DNA of 42,276 nt from assembly GCA_934622035.1 (NCBI GenBank), contig CAKTVG010000024.1, positions 1 through 42,276 on the forward strand, given 5' to 3'. Shown one piece after another: positions 16,254-24,315 of the stretch. A program made the position numbers and the translations under genes. The stretch comes from an uncultured Oscillospiraceae bacterium (GTDB lineage Bacteria > Bacillota > Clostridia > Oscillospirales > Oscillospiraceae). Every line of letters starts with the position of its first letter. Position 1 is the first letter of the stretch. The notes beneath the pieces are model-generated. The model ran no database searches. It was not told where the DNA came from and worked only from the letters and a program-made list of their open reading frames with translations.

Positions 16254-17311
16254 GCGTCAGCCCCCTTTCTGCGGAAGATCTGTCGGAAAAAGCCGCGCAG
16301 CTTTGCTGCGGCGCTCTGCTTGAACTGCTGAAAGTGCATGTTGTTGTTCAGAACCATGACGGCGATCAGAACGACGGCATAGATGAGCATACGGTAGTCC
16401 TCCAGACCGCGCAGTGCTTCAGGCAGCACGGTCAGGATGACGGCGGCGATTACGGAGCCGCGCAGGCTGCCCATGCCGCCGAGCACGACCATGACCAGCA
16501 CGCTGATGGAGGTGTTGAAATTGAACTTCTTCGCTTCGATGGTGGAATAGTTCATTGCAAACAGGACGCCTGCAAAGCCAGCCAGAATGGCGGAGAGCAC
16601 GAACGCTTTCATTTTGAATGCGGTGACATTCAGTCCGACGGACTCGGCGGCGATGTGATTGTCACGGATGGCGCGGATGGCACGGCCCTCGCGGCTGTGC
16701 ACGAGGTTCATAATGATGATCAGCGTGAACAAAACCAGCCCAAAGCCGATGGGGAAGGAGGACAGGCGCTGCGCGATTGTCGCACCCTGCGGTCCGGCAA
16801 TCAGAGATGTTCCCGGAAGCCCGCTGCCGGAGAACATGGAAAAATGCAGACCGGCCTCGTCGAGAGTGACATAGAGACAGTCCATGATGTTGCGGATGAT
16901 CTCGCCGAAGGCAAGAGTCACGATGGCCAGATAGTCGCCGCGCAGTCGAAGCACCGGAATGCCGATGAGCACGCCCGCAATGCCTGCGAGCACGCCGCCA
17001 ATCAGCATGGATACGAGCATCAGAAGAATCGGACTGCCGATTCTATCCGCAAGCGAGGCCGCCGCGATGACGCCGGAGAAAGCGCCGACACTCATAAAGC
17101 CGGCATGCCCCAGACTCAGCTCGCCGGAGATGCCGACGACCAGATTCAGCGAGAGCGCCATGACGATGTAGACGCAGATGGGAACGAGCTGACCGCTCAG
17201 AGAACGGGAAAGTGCACCGGCGAGGCTGAGCGATTGCATCACGGCGTAGGCCGCGATAACAATGGCCAGCGTAATCAGGTTGCGCCGGGAGGTTTTGGAT
17301 TTCCATAGCAT
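16250..17311 (-). CDS. livM: Branched-chain amino-acid ABC permease LivM
   Basis: A 353-residue polytopic permease. LivM hallmarks are LVVGISGELSLGHAGFMSVGAF, LRLRGDYLAIVTLAFGEI and REGRAIRAIRDNHIAAESVG, then VLGGMGSLRGSVIAA. I take the ATG at 17311 (MLWKSKTSRRN) because GAGGTGA precedes it; an upstream ATG at 17371 would start within livH. It forms the channel with LivH. It overlaps livG by 4 bp (ATGA) and starts 10 bp after livH. Confidence 0.95.
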   Translation of the reverse strand: MLWKSKTSRRNLITLAIVIAAYAVMQSLSLAGALSRSLSGQLVPICVYIVMALSLNLVVGISGELSLGHAGFMSVGAFSGVIAAASLADRIGSPILLMLVSMLIGGVLAGIAGVLIGIPVLRLRGDYLAIVTLAFGEIIRNIMDCLYVTLDEAGLHFSMFSGSGLPGTSLIAGPQGATIAQRLSSFPIGFGLVLFTLIIIMNLVHSREGRAIRAIRDNHIAAESVGLNVTAFKMKAFVLSAILAGFAGVLFAMNYSTIEAKKFNFNTSISVLVMVVLGGMGSLRGSVIAAVILTVLPEALRGLEDYRMLIYAVVLIAVMVLNNNMHFQQFKQSAAAKLRGFFRQIFRRKGADA

Positions 17312-17321
17312 AGCGGTCACC

Positions 17322-18203
17322 TCAGACTTTCTCGCGCACAGCCTTGCCGAGCAGGCCGTTGGGTTTGACAAGCAGAATGATAATCAGAACGGCAAAGACA
17401 ATGGCGTTGCTTAGCTCCTGACTGATGTAGGCGCGGCTGAAGATTTCAATGATGCCCAGCAGCACGCCGCCAAGCAGTGCGCCGGGGATGGAGCCGATGC
17501 CGCCGAAGACGGCAGCGGTGAAGGCGCGGATACCGGGCAGAGAGCCGGTGGTGGGGGAGAGCGCGGGGTACATGGAGCAGTAGAGCACACCGGCGATTGC
17601 CGCCAGGGCAGAGCCGATGGCAAAGGTGATGGAGATCGTGCGGTTGACGCTGATGCCCATCAGCTCAGCCGCGCTGCGGTCCTCGGCGACGGCCCGCATG
17701 GCCTTGCCGGTTTTGGTGTGCTCGGTGAAGAGCGTCAAGCCGACCATAATGACGATACAGGCGGCGATGGTGACAAGACCCTCGCCGGTGATCGTCAGAC
17801 GGCCGTCAAAGAGCTGAATGGAGTCGAAGCTCACGATGGACGGATAGACGACCGTATTCGGCGACCAGATGAGCTGTGCCAGATTCTGGAGAAAATAGCT
17901 CACGCCAATTGCGGTGATGAGGACCGCCAGCGAGGTTGCGGAGCGGAGCGGCTTATAGGCCAGACGCTCGACGAGCATGCCCAGCCCCGTGCATACCAGC
18001 ATCGCAATCACAAGCGCCAGCAGGGGAGGTGTCCCCAGCGAGGTGATGCTGACGAAGGAAACATACGCGCCGATCATAATGACATCGCCGTGGGCAAAAT
18101 TCAGCATTTTCGCAATGCCATAGACCATGGTATAGCCCAGAGCGATGATGGCGTAAACGCTGCCCAGGCTCAGTCCGTTGATAAAATTGGATAAAAAAGC
18201 CAT
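17322..18203 (-). CDS. livH: Branched-chain amino-acid ABC permease LivH
   Basis: A 293-residue permease with the LivH N-terminus FINGLSLGSVYAIIALGYTM, then GIAKMLNFAHGDVIMIGAY and the conserved MRAVAEDRSAAELMGI loop that contacts the ATPases, and FGGIGSIPGALLGG. The ATG at 18203 has an AGGAGG site eight bases upstream; the longer in-frame reading upstream is untranslated spacer including a GC-rich hairpin. It is the second gene of the operon, after the solute-binding protein gene. Confidence 0.95.
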   Translation of the reverse strand: MAFLSNFINGLSLGSVYAIIALGYTMVYGIAKMLNFAHGDVIMIGAYVSFVSITSLGTPPLLALVIAMLVCTGLGMLVERLAYKPLRSATSLAVLITAIGVSYFLQNLAQLIWSPNTVVYPSIVSFDSIQLFDGRLTITGEGLVTIAACIVIMVGLTLFTEHTKTGKAMRAVAEDRSAAELMGISVNRTISITFAIGSALAAIAGVLYCSMYPALSPTTGSLPGIRAFTAAVFGGIGSIPGALLGGVLLGIIEIFSRAYISQELSNAIVFAVLIIILLVKPNGLLGKAVREKV

Positions 18204-18249
18204 GTTGGCGGCCTCCTGAAATGGTTTTGTTTTTACCGGGGGAGTGCCC

Positions 18250-18269
18250 CGCACCGCAAGGGCGGTGCG
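18250..18269 (-). other. Intercistronic GC hairpin between livK and livH
   Basis: Eight-base-pair stem CGCACCGC / GCGGTGCG with a four-base loop in the 79-bp gap between the binding-protein stop and livH. No U-run follows on the minus strand, so it is more likely an mRNA-stabilising or partial attenuating structure that keeps binding-protein expression higher than that of the permeases, as is common in ABC operons. That role is an inference. Confidence 0.6.
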
Positions 18270-18282
18270 AGGCGGGGATGAA

Positions 18283-19431
18283 TCAGCCTGCGCTGGTGTA
18301 GGCGCCGTCCTTGATGACGACGGCAAACGGAGCCTTATCGACCTGACCGTCCTTCCAGACCATGTCCGCGCCGGTGATGCCGCTGAAGCTCATGGTGTTG
18401 AACTGCTCCATCATGGCGGAGCAGACTGTCTCGTGGCTGGCATCGGCACTCAGTCCGGCGTTGGTAAAGGCCTGATAGACGGCGTAGACACAGTCATAGG
18501 CGTCGGCGGCGAACTGGTTGGGAGTTTCGCCATAGGCTTCTTTATAGGCCTTGACGAAGGAGGTGGTCGCCTCATCGGTTGCGTCGGCGACGAACGGGGT
18601 CAGAAGCATAACGCCCTCGGCAAGGGACGTGTCAAAGCCCTTGAGGGAGAGGATGCCGTCCATGCCGTCCACGCCGAAGAAGGTGGGCTGATACCCCTGC
18701 GCCTTGGCCTGATTGAGGATCAGCGAAGCGGGCGTGTAATAGATCGGGAGGAAGACGACGTCCGCACCGGCGGCCTTTGCATCGCCGAGCTGAACGGAAT
18801 AGTCCTTGGTATCCTCCGTGCAGGTGCTGACGGAGACAACCTCAAGGCCAAGCTCCTTTGCCTTTGTCTCAAAGGTCTGGTAAATGCCGCTGGAGTAGGC
18901 GCTGCCGTTGTCATAGATGACGGCGACCTTGGCATCGGGCATGTGCTCAGCCATGTAACGGGCGGAAGCGGAGCCCTGGTTCGGATCGTTGAAGCAGATC
19001 TGATAGACGTTGTCCTTGCCTTCGGTAACCTTGACGGCGGAGGCGGAGGGGGTCAGCATGAAGACGCGATCCTTGTTGGCCTCGGCAGAAACGGCAACGG
19101 AGGGGCCGGTGGTCGTCGGACCGACCAGAACCTGCATGCCCCAGTCGAGGAGGTTGTTGTAAGCGTTGACGGATTTTTCGGCGTCGTTTTCATCGTCCTG
19201 GCCGTTTACTTCAATCTGCACGCCGCCCTTGGCGTTGATTTCCTTGGCGGCCAGCTCTGCGCCGTGCTTCGTGGCGTTGCCATACTGTGCGGCGTCACCG
19301 GTCAGGGGGCCGATGGTGCCGATCTTCAGCACGGGCGTGCCGTCAGATGAGGGCTTGTCGTTCTTTCCGCAGCCGGCGAAAAGACACATGACCATTGCAA
19401 ATACGAGTGCGATGCAGAATACTTTTTTCAT
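18283..19431 (-). CDS. livK: Branched-chain amino-acid binding lipoprotein (LivK/LivJ)
   Basis: A 382-residue periplasmic-binding-protein fold lipoprotein. The signal MKKVFCIALVFAMVMCLFAGC ends in lipobox LFAGC. Mature sequence has the type I fold signature LKIGTIGPLTGDAAQYG, KHGAELAAKEINAKGG, LVGPTTTGPSVAVS and FAADAYDCVYAVYQA. It captures branched-chain amino acids outside the membrane and delivers them to LivHMGF. The ATG at 19431 is nine bases after AAGGAG; a longer in-frame start at 19464 would spoil the signal peptide. No convincing promoter lies between it and the terminator at 19466-19497. Confidence 0.94.
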   Translation of the reverse strand: MKKVFCIALVFAMVMCLFAGCGKNDKPSSDGTPVLKIGTIGPLTGDAAQYGNATKHGAELAAKEINAKGGVQIEVNGQDDENDAEKSVNAYNNLLDWGMQVLVGPTTTGPSVAVSAEANKDRVFMLTPSASAVKVTEGKDNVYQICFNDPNQGSASARYMAEHMPDAKVAVIYDNGSAYSSGIYQTFETKAKELGLEVVSVSTCTEDTKDYSVQLGDAKAAGADVVFLPIYYTPASLILNQAKAQGYQPTFFGVDGMDGILSLKGFDTSLAEGVMLLTPFVADATDEATTSFVKAYKEAYGETPNQFAADAYDCVYAVYQAFTNAGLSADASHETVCSAMMEQFNTMSFSGITGADMVWKDGQVDKAPFAVVIKDGAYTSAG

Positions 19432-19465
19432 TTTCCTTATCTCCTTCATGGAAAAGTTATACAAA

Positions 19466-19497
19466 AACCGGTCGTGTCCGTTAGAACACGACCGGTT
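19466..19497 (-). terminator. Hairpin with U-run between small membrane gene and livK
   Basis: Perfect 12-bp stem AACCGGTCGTGT / ACACGACCGGTT with an eight-base loop. On the minus strand the stem is followed by TTTTTGT. It is 34 bp upstream of the livK start codon and 12 bp after the stop of the 70-residue membrane protein gene, so it can terminate that gene or work as an attenuator controlling read-through into the liv operon. Confidence 0.8.
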
Positions 19498-19509
19498 ACG
19501 TATACGCTG

Positions 19510-19722
19510 TTACAGCGAAGCCACCAACGTGTCTTTCGGACGTCCTCTGCCGGATACCAGAATGCCTACCAGAACCAGGCTTACCAGCAGAATAATAAAA
19601 ATGACGGGCGCCAGGCAAATGGCACCCGTCAGAATAAGCAGAGCGAAGGACGCGCAGCAGCGCGCTTCTGCGGCGGACGCAGAAGCGGTCATATTCATGC
19701 TGTGCGCGAACATACGGAACAT
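19510..19722 (-). CDS. Small hydrophobic protein upstream of the liv operon
   Basis: A 70-residue protein I do not recognise. Residues 24-56 are strongly hydrophobic (FALLILTGAICLAPVIFIIL and onward), enough for one long or two short membrane helices; the C-terminus is basic (SGRGRPKD). It has a textbook AAGGAGG site eight bases before ATG 19722 and a good promoter (19754-19782), which together make it a convincing gene despite its size. It is placed directly before the terminator that precedes livK. It could be a regulator or accessory of the transporter, but proximity is the only evidence. Confidence 0.7.
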   Translation of the reverse strand: MFRMFAHSMNMTASASAAEARCCASFALLILTGAICLAPVIFIILLVSLVLVGILVSGRGRPKDTLVASL

Positions 19723-19753
19723 TGCTGCGTCCTCCTTGAAAAATCTTGTAATT

Positions 19754-19782
19754 ACTATACTGCTTTAAATCGGCAAAGTCAA
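19754..19782 (-). promoter_or_regulatory. Sigma-A promoter for the small membrane protein gene
   Basis: On the minus strand TTGACT (19777-19782), 17 bp, TATAGT (19754-19759). It gives a leader of about 25 bases before the start at 19722. It is the nearest credible promoter upstream of the liv genes. Confidence 0.75.
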
Positions 19783-19840
19783 CTGTAGTACTCGACAAAA
19801 TACACAATTCGACAGGGCTTGAATTGTGCGGTTTTTACAA

Positions 19841-20716
19841 TCAGCGTACCGTTGCCTGGAAGAAAAGGGCGAGCGTGCCGGGGCCGGAATGCGCACCGAT
19901 GACCGGCCCGATGATCTGAAGAATGATCTCCTTCGGGTTCAGGCGCTCGCGCACCAGGTCCGCAAGATACTGTGCATCCTCGACGCAGTCGCCGTGACTG
20001 ATGAAAATGGTCTGCTTCTCCGGCTCGACCGCACTGGCGGCCATGCGCTCAACCATGGCCGCGATGACGCGCTTTCTGCCGCGAACCTTATCGACGGCAG
20101 TCAGGTGCCCCTCGTTATCCGTGTGCAGCAGCGGCTTGATGCCAAGGGCGCTGCCGAGAATTGCCGTTGCGGCGGAGACGCGGCCGCCGCGCTTGAGGAA
20201 ATGCAGATCGTCTACGGTGAACCAGTGGGCAATGTGCAGCTTGGTTTCTTCCGCGTACTGCGCAGCCTCTTCGATGGTTGCACCCTCGCTGCGGCGGCGG
20301 GAGACGAGATAGCACAGTAGACCCTCGCCGGTGGAAGCTGCCAGCGTATCAACGGTGATGACCTTGCGGTCCGGATATGCCGCGCGCAGCTCCTCTGCGG
20401 CGATACAGGAGGAGTTATAGGTTGCGCTCAGCCCGGAGGAGAAGCCGAGGTAGAGCACATCCTTGCCCTGCGCCAGATACTTTCCGATTTCCTGAATAAA
20501 GGTATCGACATTGATCGCAGCGGTGGTCGCGATCGCGCCTGCACGCAGACGGGTATAGAGGTACTTTGCGGTGATATCCCGCTCATCGGGGTAATTCTTA
20601 TATTCTTTGCCCTCCATCGCGACGGTCAGCGGCAGGACGACAAGGCCGAGCTCGTCAACAAGATGCTGGTCCAGATCTGTGGAAGAGTCGGTCATAATAA
20701 TGTAGTTTTGCTCCAT
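19841..20716 (-). CDS. DegV family fatty-acid-binding protein
   Basis: A 291-residue DegV/FakB protein, the class that binds one fatty acid and presents it to the kinase FakA. Family marks are IIMTDSSTDL at the N-terminus, GFSSGLSATYNSS near 90, LHFLKRGGRVSAATAILG and the C-terminal IGPVIGAHSGPGTLALFF. The ATG at 20716 follows GAGGAGG; the longer in-frame reading to 20797 has no site. No fakA is in the window. The acyl ligase gene is 0.9 kb upstream on the same strand, which hints at local fatty-acid handling. Confidence 0.93.
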   Translation of the reverse strand: MEQNYIIMTDSSTDLDQHLVDELGLVVLPLTVAMEGKEYKNYPDERDITAKYLYTRLRAGAIATTAAINVDTFIQEIGKYLAQGKDVLYLGFSSGLSATYNSSCIAAEELRAAYPDRKVITVDTLAASTGEGLLCYLVSRRRSEGATIEEAAQYAEETKLHIAHWFTVDDLHFLKRGGRVSAATAILGSALGIKPLLHTDNEGHLTAVDKVRGRKRVIAAMVERMAASAVEPEKQTIFISHGDCVEDAQYLADLVRERLNPKEIILQIIGPVIGAHSGPGTLALFFQATVR

Positions 20717-20821
20717 GGTGAAACCTCCTCGGGGTATGTTGAATTTGAAATGGATACCTGTAATTCTGCACCATAAGCATACAGAGCAATGCGGCAAAAG
20801 TCACGCCACGGATCCGGGAGG

Positions 20822-20870
20822 CGGCTCTACGCAGAATAGAACCCGGCTCTACCGTGAGTAGAGCCGGGTT
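20822..20870 (-). terminator. Hairpin with a third copy of its arm after the acyltransferase gene
   Basis: A 13-bp perfect stem AACCCGGCTCTAC (20840-20852) / GTAGAGCCGGGTT (20858-20870) lies after the stop at 20916 on the minus strand and probably terminates that operon, though the trailing sequence is only moderately U-rich (TTCTATTCTG). The segment CGGCTCTAC occurs again at 20822-20830, so the right arm could instead pair with it, giving two mutually exclusive folds in the spacer before degV. Confidence 0.6.
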
Positions 20871-20915
20871 AGAAAATTTAAAAATATTTGTAACGATTTG
20901 AAATGACCGTCCCAA

Positions 20916-21653
20916 TTAGTCAAGAAATAAGGAGGAGAAGTACATTGTTAATCCGGCGAGTATCGGCTGATGCAGCAGATAAATCCACAGGGAATGTCTG
21001 CCGCAGAAGCGCAGGAAGCGCAGAAAGCAGAATTCTTCGTTCATGCGCGGCAGAAGCGTAGTCTTTTGGCGATAGGCTGTTCGGCCGATGACCGCGCCGA
21101 GCAGGAACCAGCCGAGGTTGGGGAAGATGGGAAAGTAGTCGCTGCTGTAAAAGCCGGCCGGGCGGACGCCGACGGCGCCTAACAGAATGCCTCCGGCGGA
21201 GGGAAAGGAAACGTCAACCGGCTGTCGCAGGGCAAGCCATGCGCCGATGGCGATAAAGGCTGCGCCGAGCACGGCCAGAGACCAAACGGGAAGGCGCTTG
21301 AACAGGGGGAAGACCATCATGCAAACGCCAAGCAGATGCAGAATGCCGAAATAGATGGTCAAACCGCGGAAGTGCAGGCCGAATTCCATGAAAAGCGTGA
21401 CGCCGGTGATGAGCAGTCCTGCGCAGAAGACAATCACACCGCGGCGGAAGCTGCGCGAGGCGAGTGTGGCACAGATACCGGAAATCAGAATAAAAAGAAT
21501 GTGGCCGTACTTTTGCAGGAAGTTGAACCAGCCGGGCGGCTGGATGCTCAGTCCGGCAAATTCGTTTAGATCAAAGACAAAATGTATGACGATCATACAT
21601 AGTAGAAACAGCCCGCGCAGGGCGTCCAGCTCCCAGATACGCTGCTTTTTCAT
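20916..21653 (-). CDS. HGSNAT-like (DUF1624) membrane acyltransferase
   Basis: A 245-residue multi-pass membrane protein. The start RIWELDALRGLFLLCMIVIH and the downstream FILISGICATLASRSFRRG are characteristic of the DUF1624 / heparan-alpha-glucosaminide N-acetyltransferase catalytic domain family, with seven or so predicted helices and a C-terminal HSLWIYLLHQP motif shared with other membrane acyltransferases. Members move acyl groups across or at the membrane onto sugars; the acceptor here is unknown. Its ATG overlaps the stop of the acyl ligase gene by 4 bp (ATGA), so the two are translated as a pair. Confidence 0.85.
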   Translation of the reverse strand: MKKQRIWELDALRGLFLLCMIVIHFVFDLNEFAGLSIQPPGWFNFLQKYGHILFILISGICATLASRSFRRGVIVFCAGLLITGVTLFMEFGLHFRGLTIYFGILHLLGVCMMVFPLFKRLPVWSLAVLGAAFIAIGAWLALRQPVDVSFPSAGGILLGAVGVRPAGFYSSDYFPIFPNLGWFLLGAVIGRTAYRQKTTLLPRMNEEFCFLRFLRFCGRHSLWIYLLHQPILAGLTMYFSSLFLD

Positions 21654-23356
21654 GCCTGCGCCCCCTTTTCGGATTCCTCCTCCAGTACGCGGTAGGCAAC
21701 CTTGCCGACCAGCGTTTTCGGAAGTTCCTCCCGAAATTCAATTTCATACGGCATGGCATATTTCGCAATCCGCTCCCGGCAGTAGGCCATCAGCTCTGCG
21801 CGAGTCTCATCGGAGGGGAGAATGCCAGACTTCAATACGACAAATGCCTTGACCTTCTGCATCTTATAGGGATCCTTCACGCCGATAACGCAGGAGAGCA
21901 GCACCTTTTCGTGCCCGTCGATGATGTTTTCCAGCTGGCTGGGGTAGACGTTGTAGCCGGAGGTGATAATGACGCGCTTGATGCGCTGACGGAAGTAGAC
22001 AAAGCCGTCTTTGTCCATCATACCGAGGTCGCCGGTGTGCAGCCAGAGCTTGCCGTCGGCATGGCGGCGCAGGGCGAGAGCGGTTTCCTCCGGATTATCC
22101 AGATAGCCCAGCATGACCGTTGGGCCGGAGATGCAGATCTCACCCTCGATTCCGGGTGCGGCCTCGTCCGTTGTACCGGTGAGGACGATTTTGTAGTACA
22201 TGTCCGGGAAGGGAACGCCGATGGAGCCGTCTCGGGCATAATCCTTGGGCGTCAGGCAGCTTGCCGTGACGCACTCCGTCGTGCCGTAACCCTCGCGAAT
22301 CTGGATTTTTGCACCATGCGCACGCAGAAAGGCGTCTACCTTGTGCTTCAGCTCCACGGAGAGCGTGTCACCGCCGGAGAACATGCCCATAAGGAAGGAC
22401 ATGTCCAGTTTGTCCAGATGCTCCGTGCGCAGCAGCGCTTCAAAGAGCGTCGGCACGCCGGGAATCAGATTCGGATGCTTTTTCCTTAGAAGCTCGGCGT
22501 AGCCCTTGATGGTAAAGGTCGGTACGAGAATGCAGCGCGCGCCTGCGACCAGCGCGGTGTGGATGCCGATGCCGAGCCCAAAGCCGTGGAAGATGGGCAT
22601 GACGGAGAGCATTTTCAGACTCTCCAGGCTGGGGTAGCCGCTGGCGGCGATGGTTTGCAGCGCGAGGGCGTTGAAATTGTAGCTCGACAGACAGATGCCC
22701 TTTGTCGTGCCGGTGGTGCCGCCGGAATAGAGAATGCAGGCGCAGGAGGCATAGTCCTCGTCCGGTTCGGGAAGCTCCGTTTTCACACAGCGCAGCAGAT
22801 CGCGCCAGAGGAAGTAGCCCCGCGCCCTGGGCAGGCGCGTCTTCTTTTGGGTAAGGGCAAAGCCCAGCTTCATTGGCGGGGCAAGCTCGTCCTGAATCCG
22901 GGCGATGAGCAGTAAGGGGCGGCGCTTAGCGCCCTGCATGGCCTGTGTGACCTTGCCGTAGAGCCGGTCGAGCGTCAGAATTGCCTTGCTGTCGGACTGA
23001 TTCAGATAGAAGGTGATTTCCTCTGTTGCAGAGAGCGGATGGATCATGTTGGACACCGCGCCGATGCGGTTTAAGGCATAGAAGCAGTCGACCGCCTGCG
23101 GCGTGTTGGGCATACAGATGGTGACGCGGTCCCCATTGCGGATGCCGAGTGCATAGAGCGCGGCGGCGGCGCGGTCAATCCGGTGAAGAAAGGCGGAAAA
23201 GCTCGTTTTCCGGTTCATAAACTCATAGGCGCAGAGCGAGGGGACGTGCCTGGCCGTCTGCGCGACGAGCTGATACATCGTGAGCTTTGGATAGTCGATG
23301 GTATGCGGCATGTCGCCGTAAAAGTTGCGCCAGGGTGCTGATGCGGAAAGTGACAT
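21650..23356 (-). CDS. AMP-forming acyl-CoA/acid ligase
   Basis: A 568-residue adenylate-forming enzyme of the long-chain fatty acid CoA ligase type. The P-loop is YSGGTTGTTKG (210-220), then GYGTTEC (A5), WLHTGDLGMMDKDGFVYF with IKRVIITSGYNVYP (A7-A8 hinge), and PKTLVGKVAYR with the catalytic Lys near 552. It should activate a carboxylic acid as acyl-AMP and transfer it to CoA or another thiol. The start at 23356 follows AGGAGG. Tight coupling with the membrane acyltransferase suggests that the activated acyl group is used for membrane or envelope modification, but that is inference. Confidence 0.88.
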   Translation of the reverse strand: MSLSASAPWRNFYGDMPHTIDYPKLTMYQLVAQTARHVPSLCAYEFMNRKTSFSAFLHRIDRAAAALYALGIRNGDRVTICMPNTPQAVDCFYALNRIGAVSNMIHPLSATEEITFYLNQSDSKAILTLDRLYGKVTQAMQGAKRRPLLLIARIQDELAPPMKLGFALTQKKTRLPRARGYFLWRDLLRCVKTELPEPDEDYASCACILYSGGTTGTTKGICLSSYNFNALALQTIAASGYPSLESLKMLSVMPIFHGFGLGIGIHTALVAGARCILVPTFTIKGYAELLRKKHPNLIPGVPTLFEALLRTEHLDKLDMSFLMGMFSGGDTLSVELKHKVDAFLRAHGAKIQIREGYGTTECVTASCLTPKDYARDGSIGVPFPDMYYKIVLTGTTDEAAPGIEGEICISGPTVMLGYLDNPEETALALRRHADGKLWLHTGDLGMMDKDGFVYFRQRIKRVIITSGYNVYPSQLENIIDGHEKVLLSCVIGVKDPYKMQKVKAFVVLKSGILPSDETRAELMAYCRERIAKYAMPYEIEFREELPKTLVGKVAYRVLEEESEKGAQA

Positions 23357-23475
23357 CTGCGTACCTCCTGATTATTAGCTGATACTATCATAACAAATCG
23401 AAGCGGAAAAAGAAACACAAAATTTTCGCTTTTTCGATTTTGAACAAAAAACCGGCAGGAATTCCGCAAAGACGC

Positions 23476-23504
23476 TTGCAATACCCCGTCGCCGCATGTA
23501 AAAT
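23476..23504 (+). promoter_or_regulatory. Sigma-A promoter for the YARHG/beta-lactamase-like pair
   Basis: TTGCAA (23476-23481), 17 bp, TAAAAT (23499-23504), 32 bp before the start at 23536, which has AAGGAAGAGG in front of it. Confidence 0.7.
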
Positions 23505-23535
23505 AGGAACAGATTGAGAGAAAGGAAGAGGTTCT

Positions 23536-24315
23536 ATGTATTGCGTAAAATGCGGCAAGGAAATCCCAAACGGCAGCAAATTCTGCGGCTACTGCGGCGG
23601 CGCGCAGCCGCAGCCGTATGCTCCGGCGGTGCAGCAACCGTACGTCCCTGCATCGCAGCAGCCGGTTCGCAGGCAGCCCATGCCCCAGCCGCCGTCCCGT
23701 CCGCCTCAGAGGCCGAAAAAGCAGAAGGGTAAAAAGGGAATCGTTATTTCGATTTGCTGCGTGTGGTCGGTCGTCCTGATTCTGGCGGGCGTGATCCTCT
23801 ATCTGGAGCTTCACCGGAGTCCGTCCCATCCGGCCTCGGAAGCAAACCTGCAAAGCGAACCGCAGGAGAGCGTGCCGGAATCCGTTCAGCCGCAGGCGAG
23901 CAGCGAGGCCGAAACGGAGCCGTCCGAGACGCAGCCTCCCGAGACGGAACCGGCGACAGAGCCGCCCACGACGGAGCCATCCGAGAAGCAATACCATTTT
24001 ACTTATAATTATGTGGATTTCGACGTTCCGGAATCCGGCTACATCCTCCCGGACAGCAGCACGAGGCTGATCTCGGAATCTGAGCTGTATTCTCTGACGG
24101 AGCATCAGTGCTGCCTGGCGCGCAACGAGCTTTTTGCACGCCACGGACGCAAGTTTACCATGCCGGAAATTGCGGAGTATTTCAACGCAATGGACTGGTA
24201 TCAGGGTACGGTGGAGGGCGCGGCCTTTGACGCCAATATTGACGCCTATCTGAATGCAGTGGAGCGCGAGAATCTGAAAACCATCCGGGAATATGAAAAG
24301 AAAATGGGTTGGTAG
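23536..24315 (+). CDS. Zinc-ribbon membrane protein with extracellular YARHG domain
   Basis: A 259-residue protein with three parts. Residues 1-21 are a zinc ribbon (MYCVKCGKEIPNGSKFCGYCG, cysteines 3, 6, 17, 20). A Pro/Gln-rich linker leads to a membrane helix at about 72-92 (IVISICCVWSVVLILAGVIL). After a Ser/Thr/Pro/Glu-rich stalk the C-terminal region (about 180-255) is a YARHG domain (CLARNELFARHGRKF and FNAMDWYQG), an extracellular module found in Gram-positive membrane proteins, thought to bind or act on the wall. The role is unknown. Its last 23 bp overlap the next gene, a beta-lactamase-fold lipoprotein, so the pair is probably translated together and may work on the same wall component. 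Confidence 0.85.
   Translation: MYCVKCGKEIPNGSKFCGYCGGAQPQPYAPAVQQPYVPASQQPVRRQPMPQPPSRPPQRPKKQKGKKGIVISICCVWSVVLILAGVILYLELHRSPSHPASEANLQSEPQESVPESVQPQASSEAETEPSETQPPETEPATEPPTTEPSEKQYHFTYNYVDFDVPESGYILPDSSTRLISESELYSLTEHQCCLARNELFARHGRKFTMPEIAEYFNAMDWYQGTVEGAAFDANIDAYLNAVERENLKTIREYEKKMGW

Noticed and set aside
19432..19465. TATAAC as a -10 box for livK
   Set aside because: No acceptable -35 lies 15-19 bp upstream; the needed bases fall inside the terminator stem and read CTAACG or TTCTAA.
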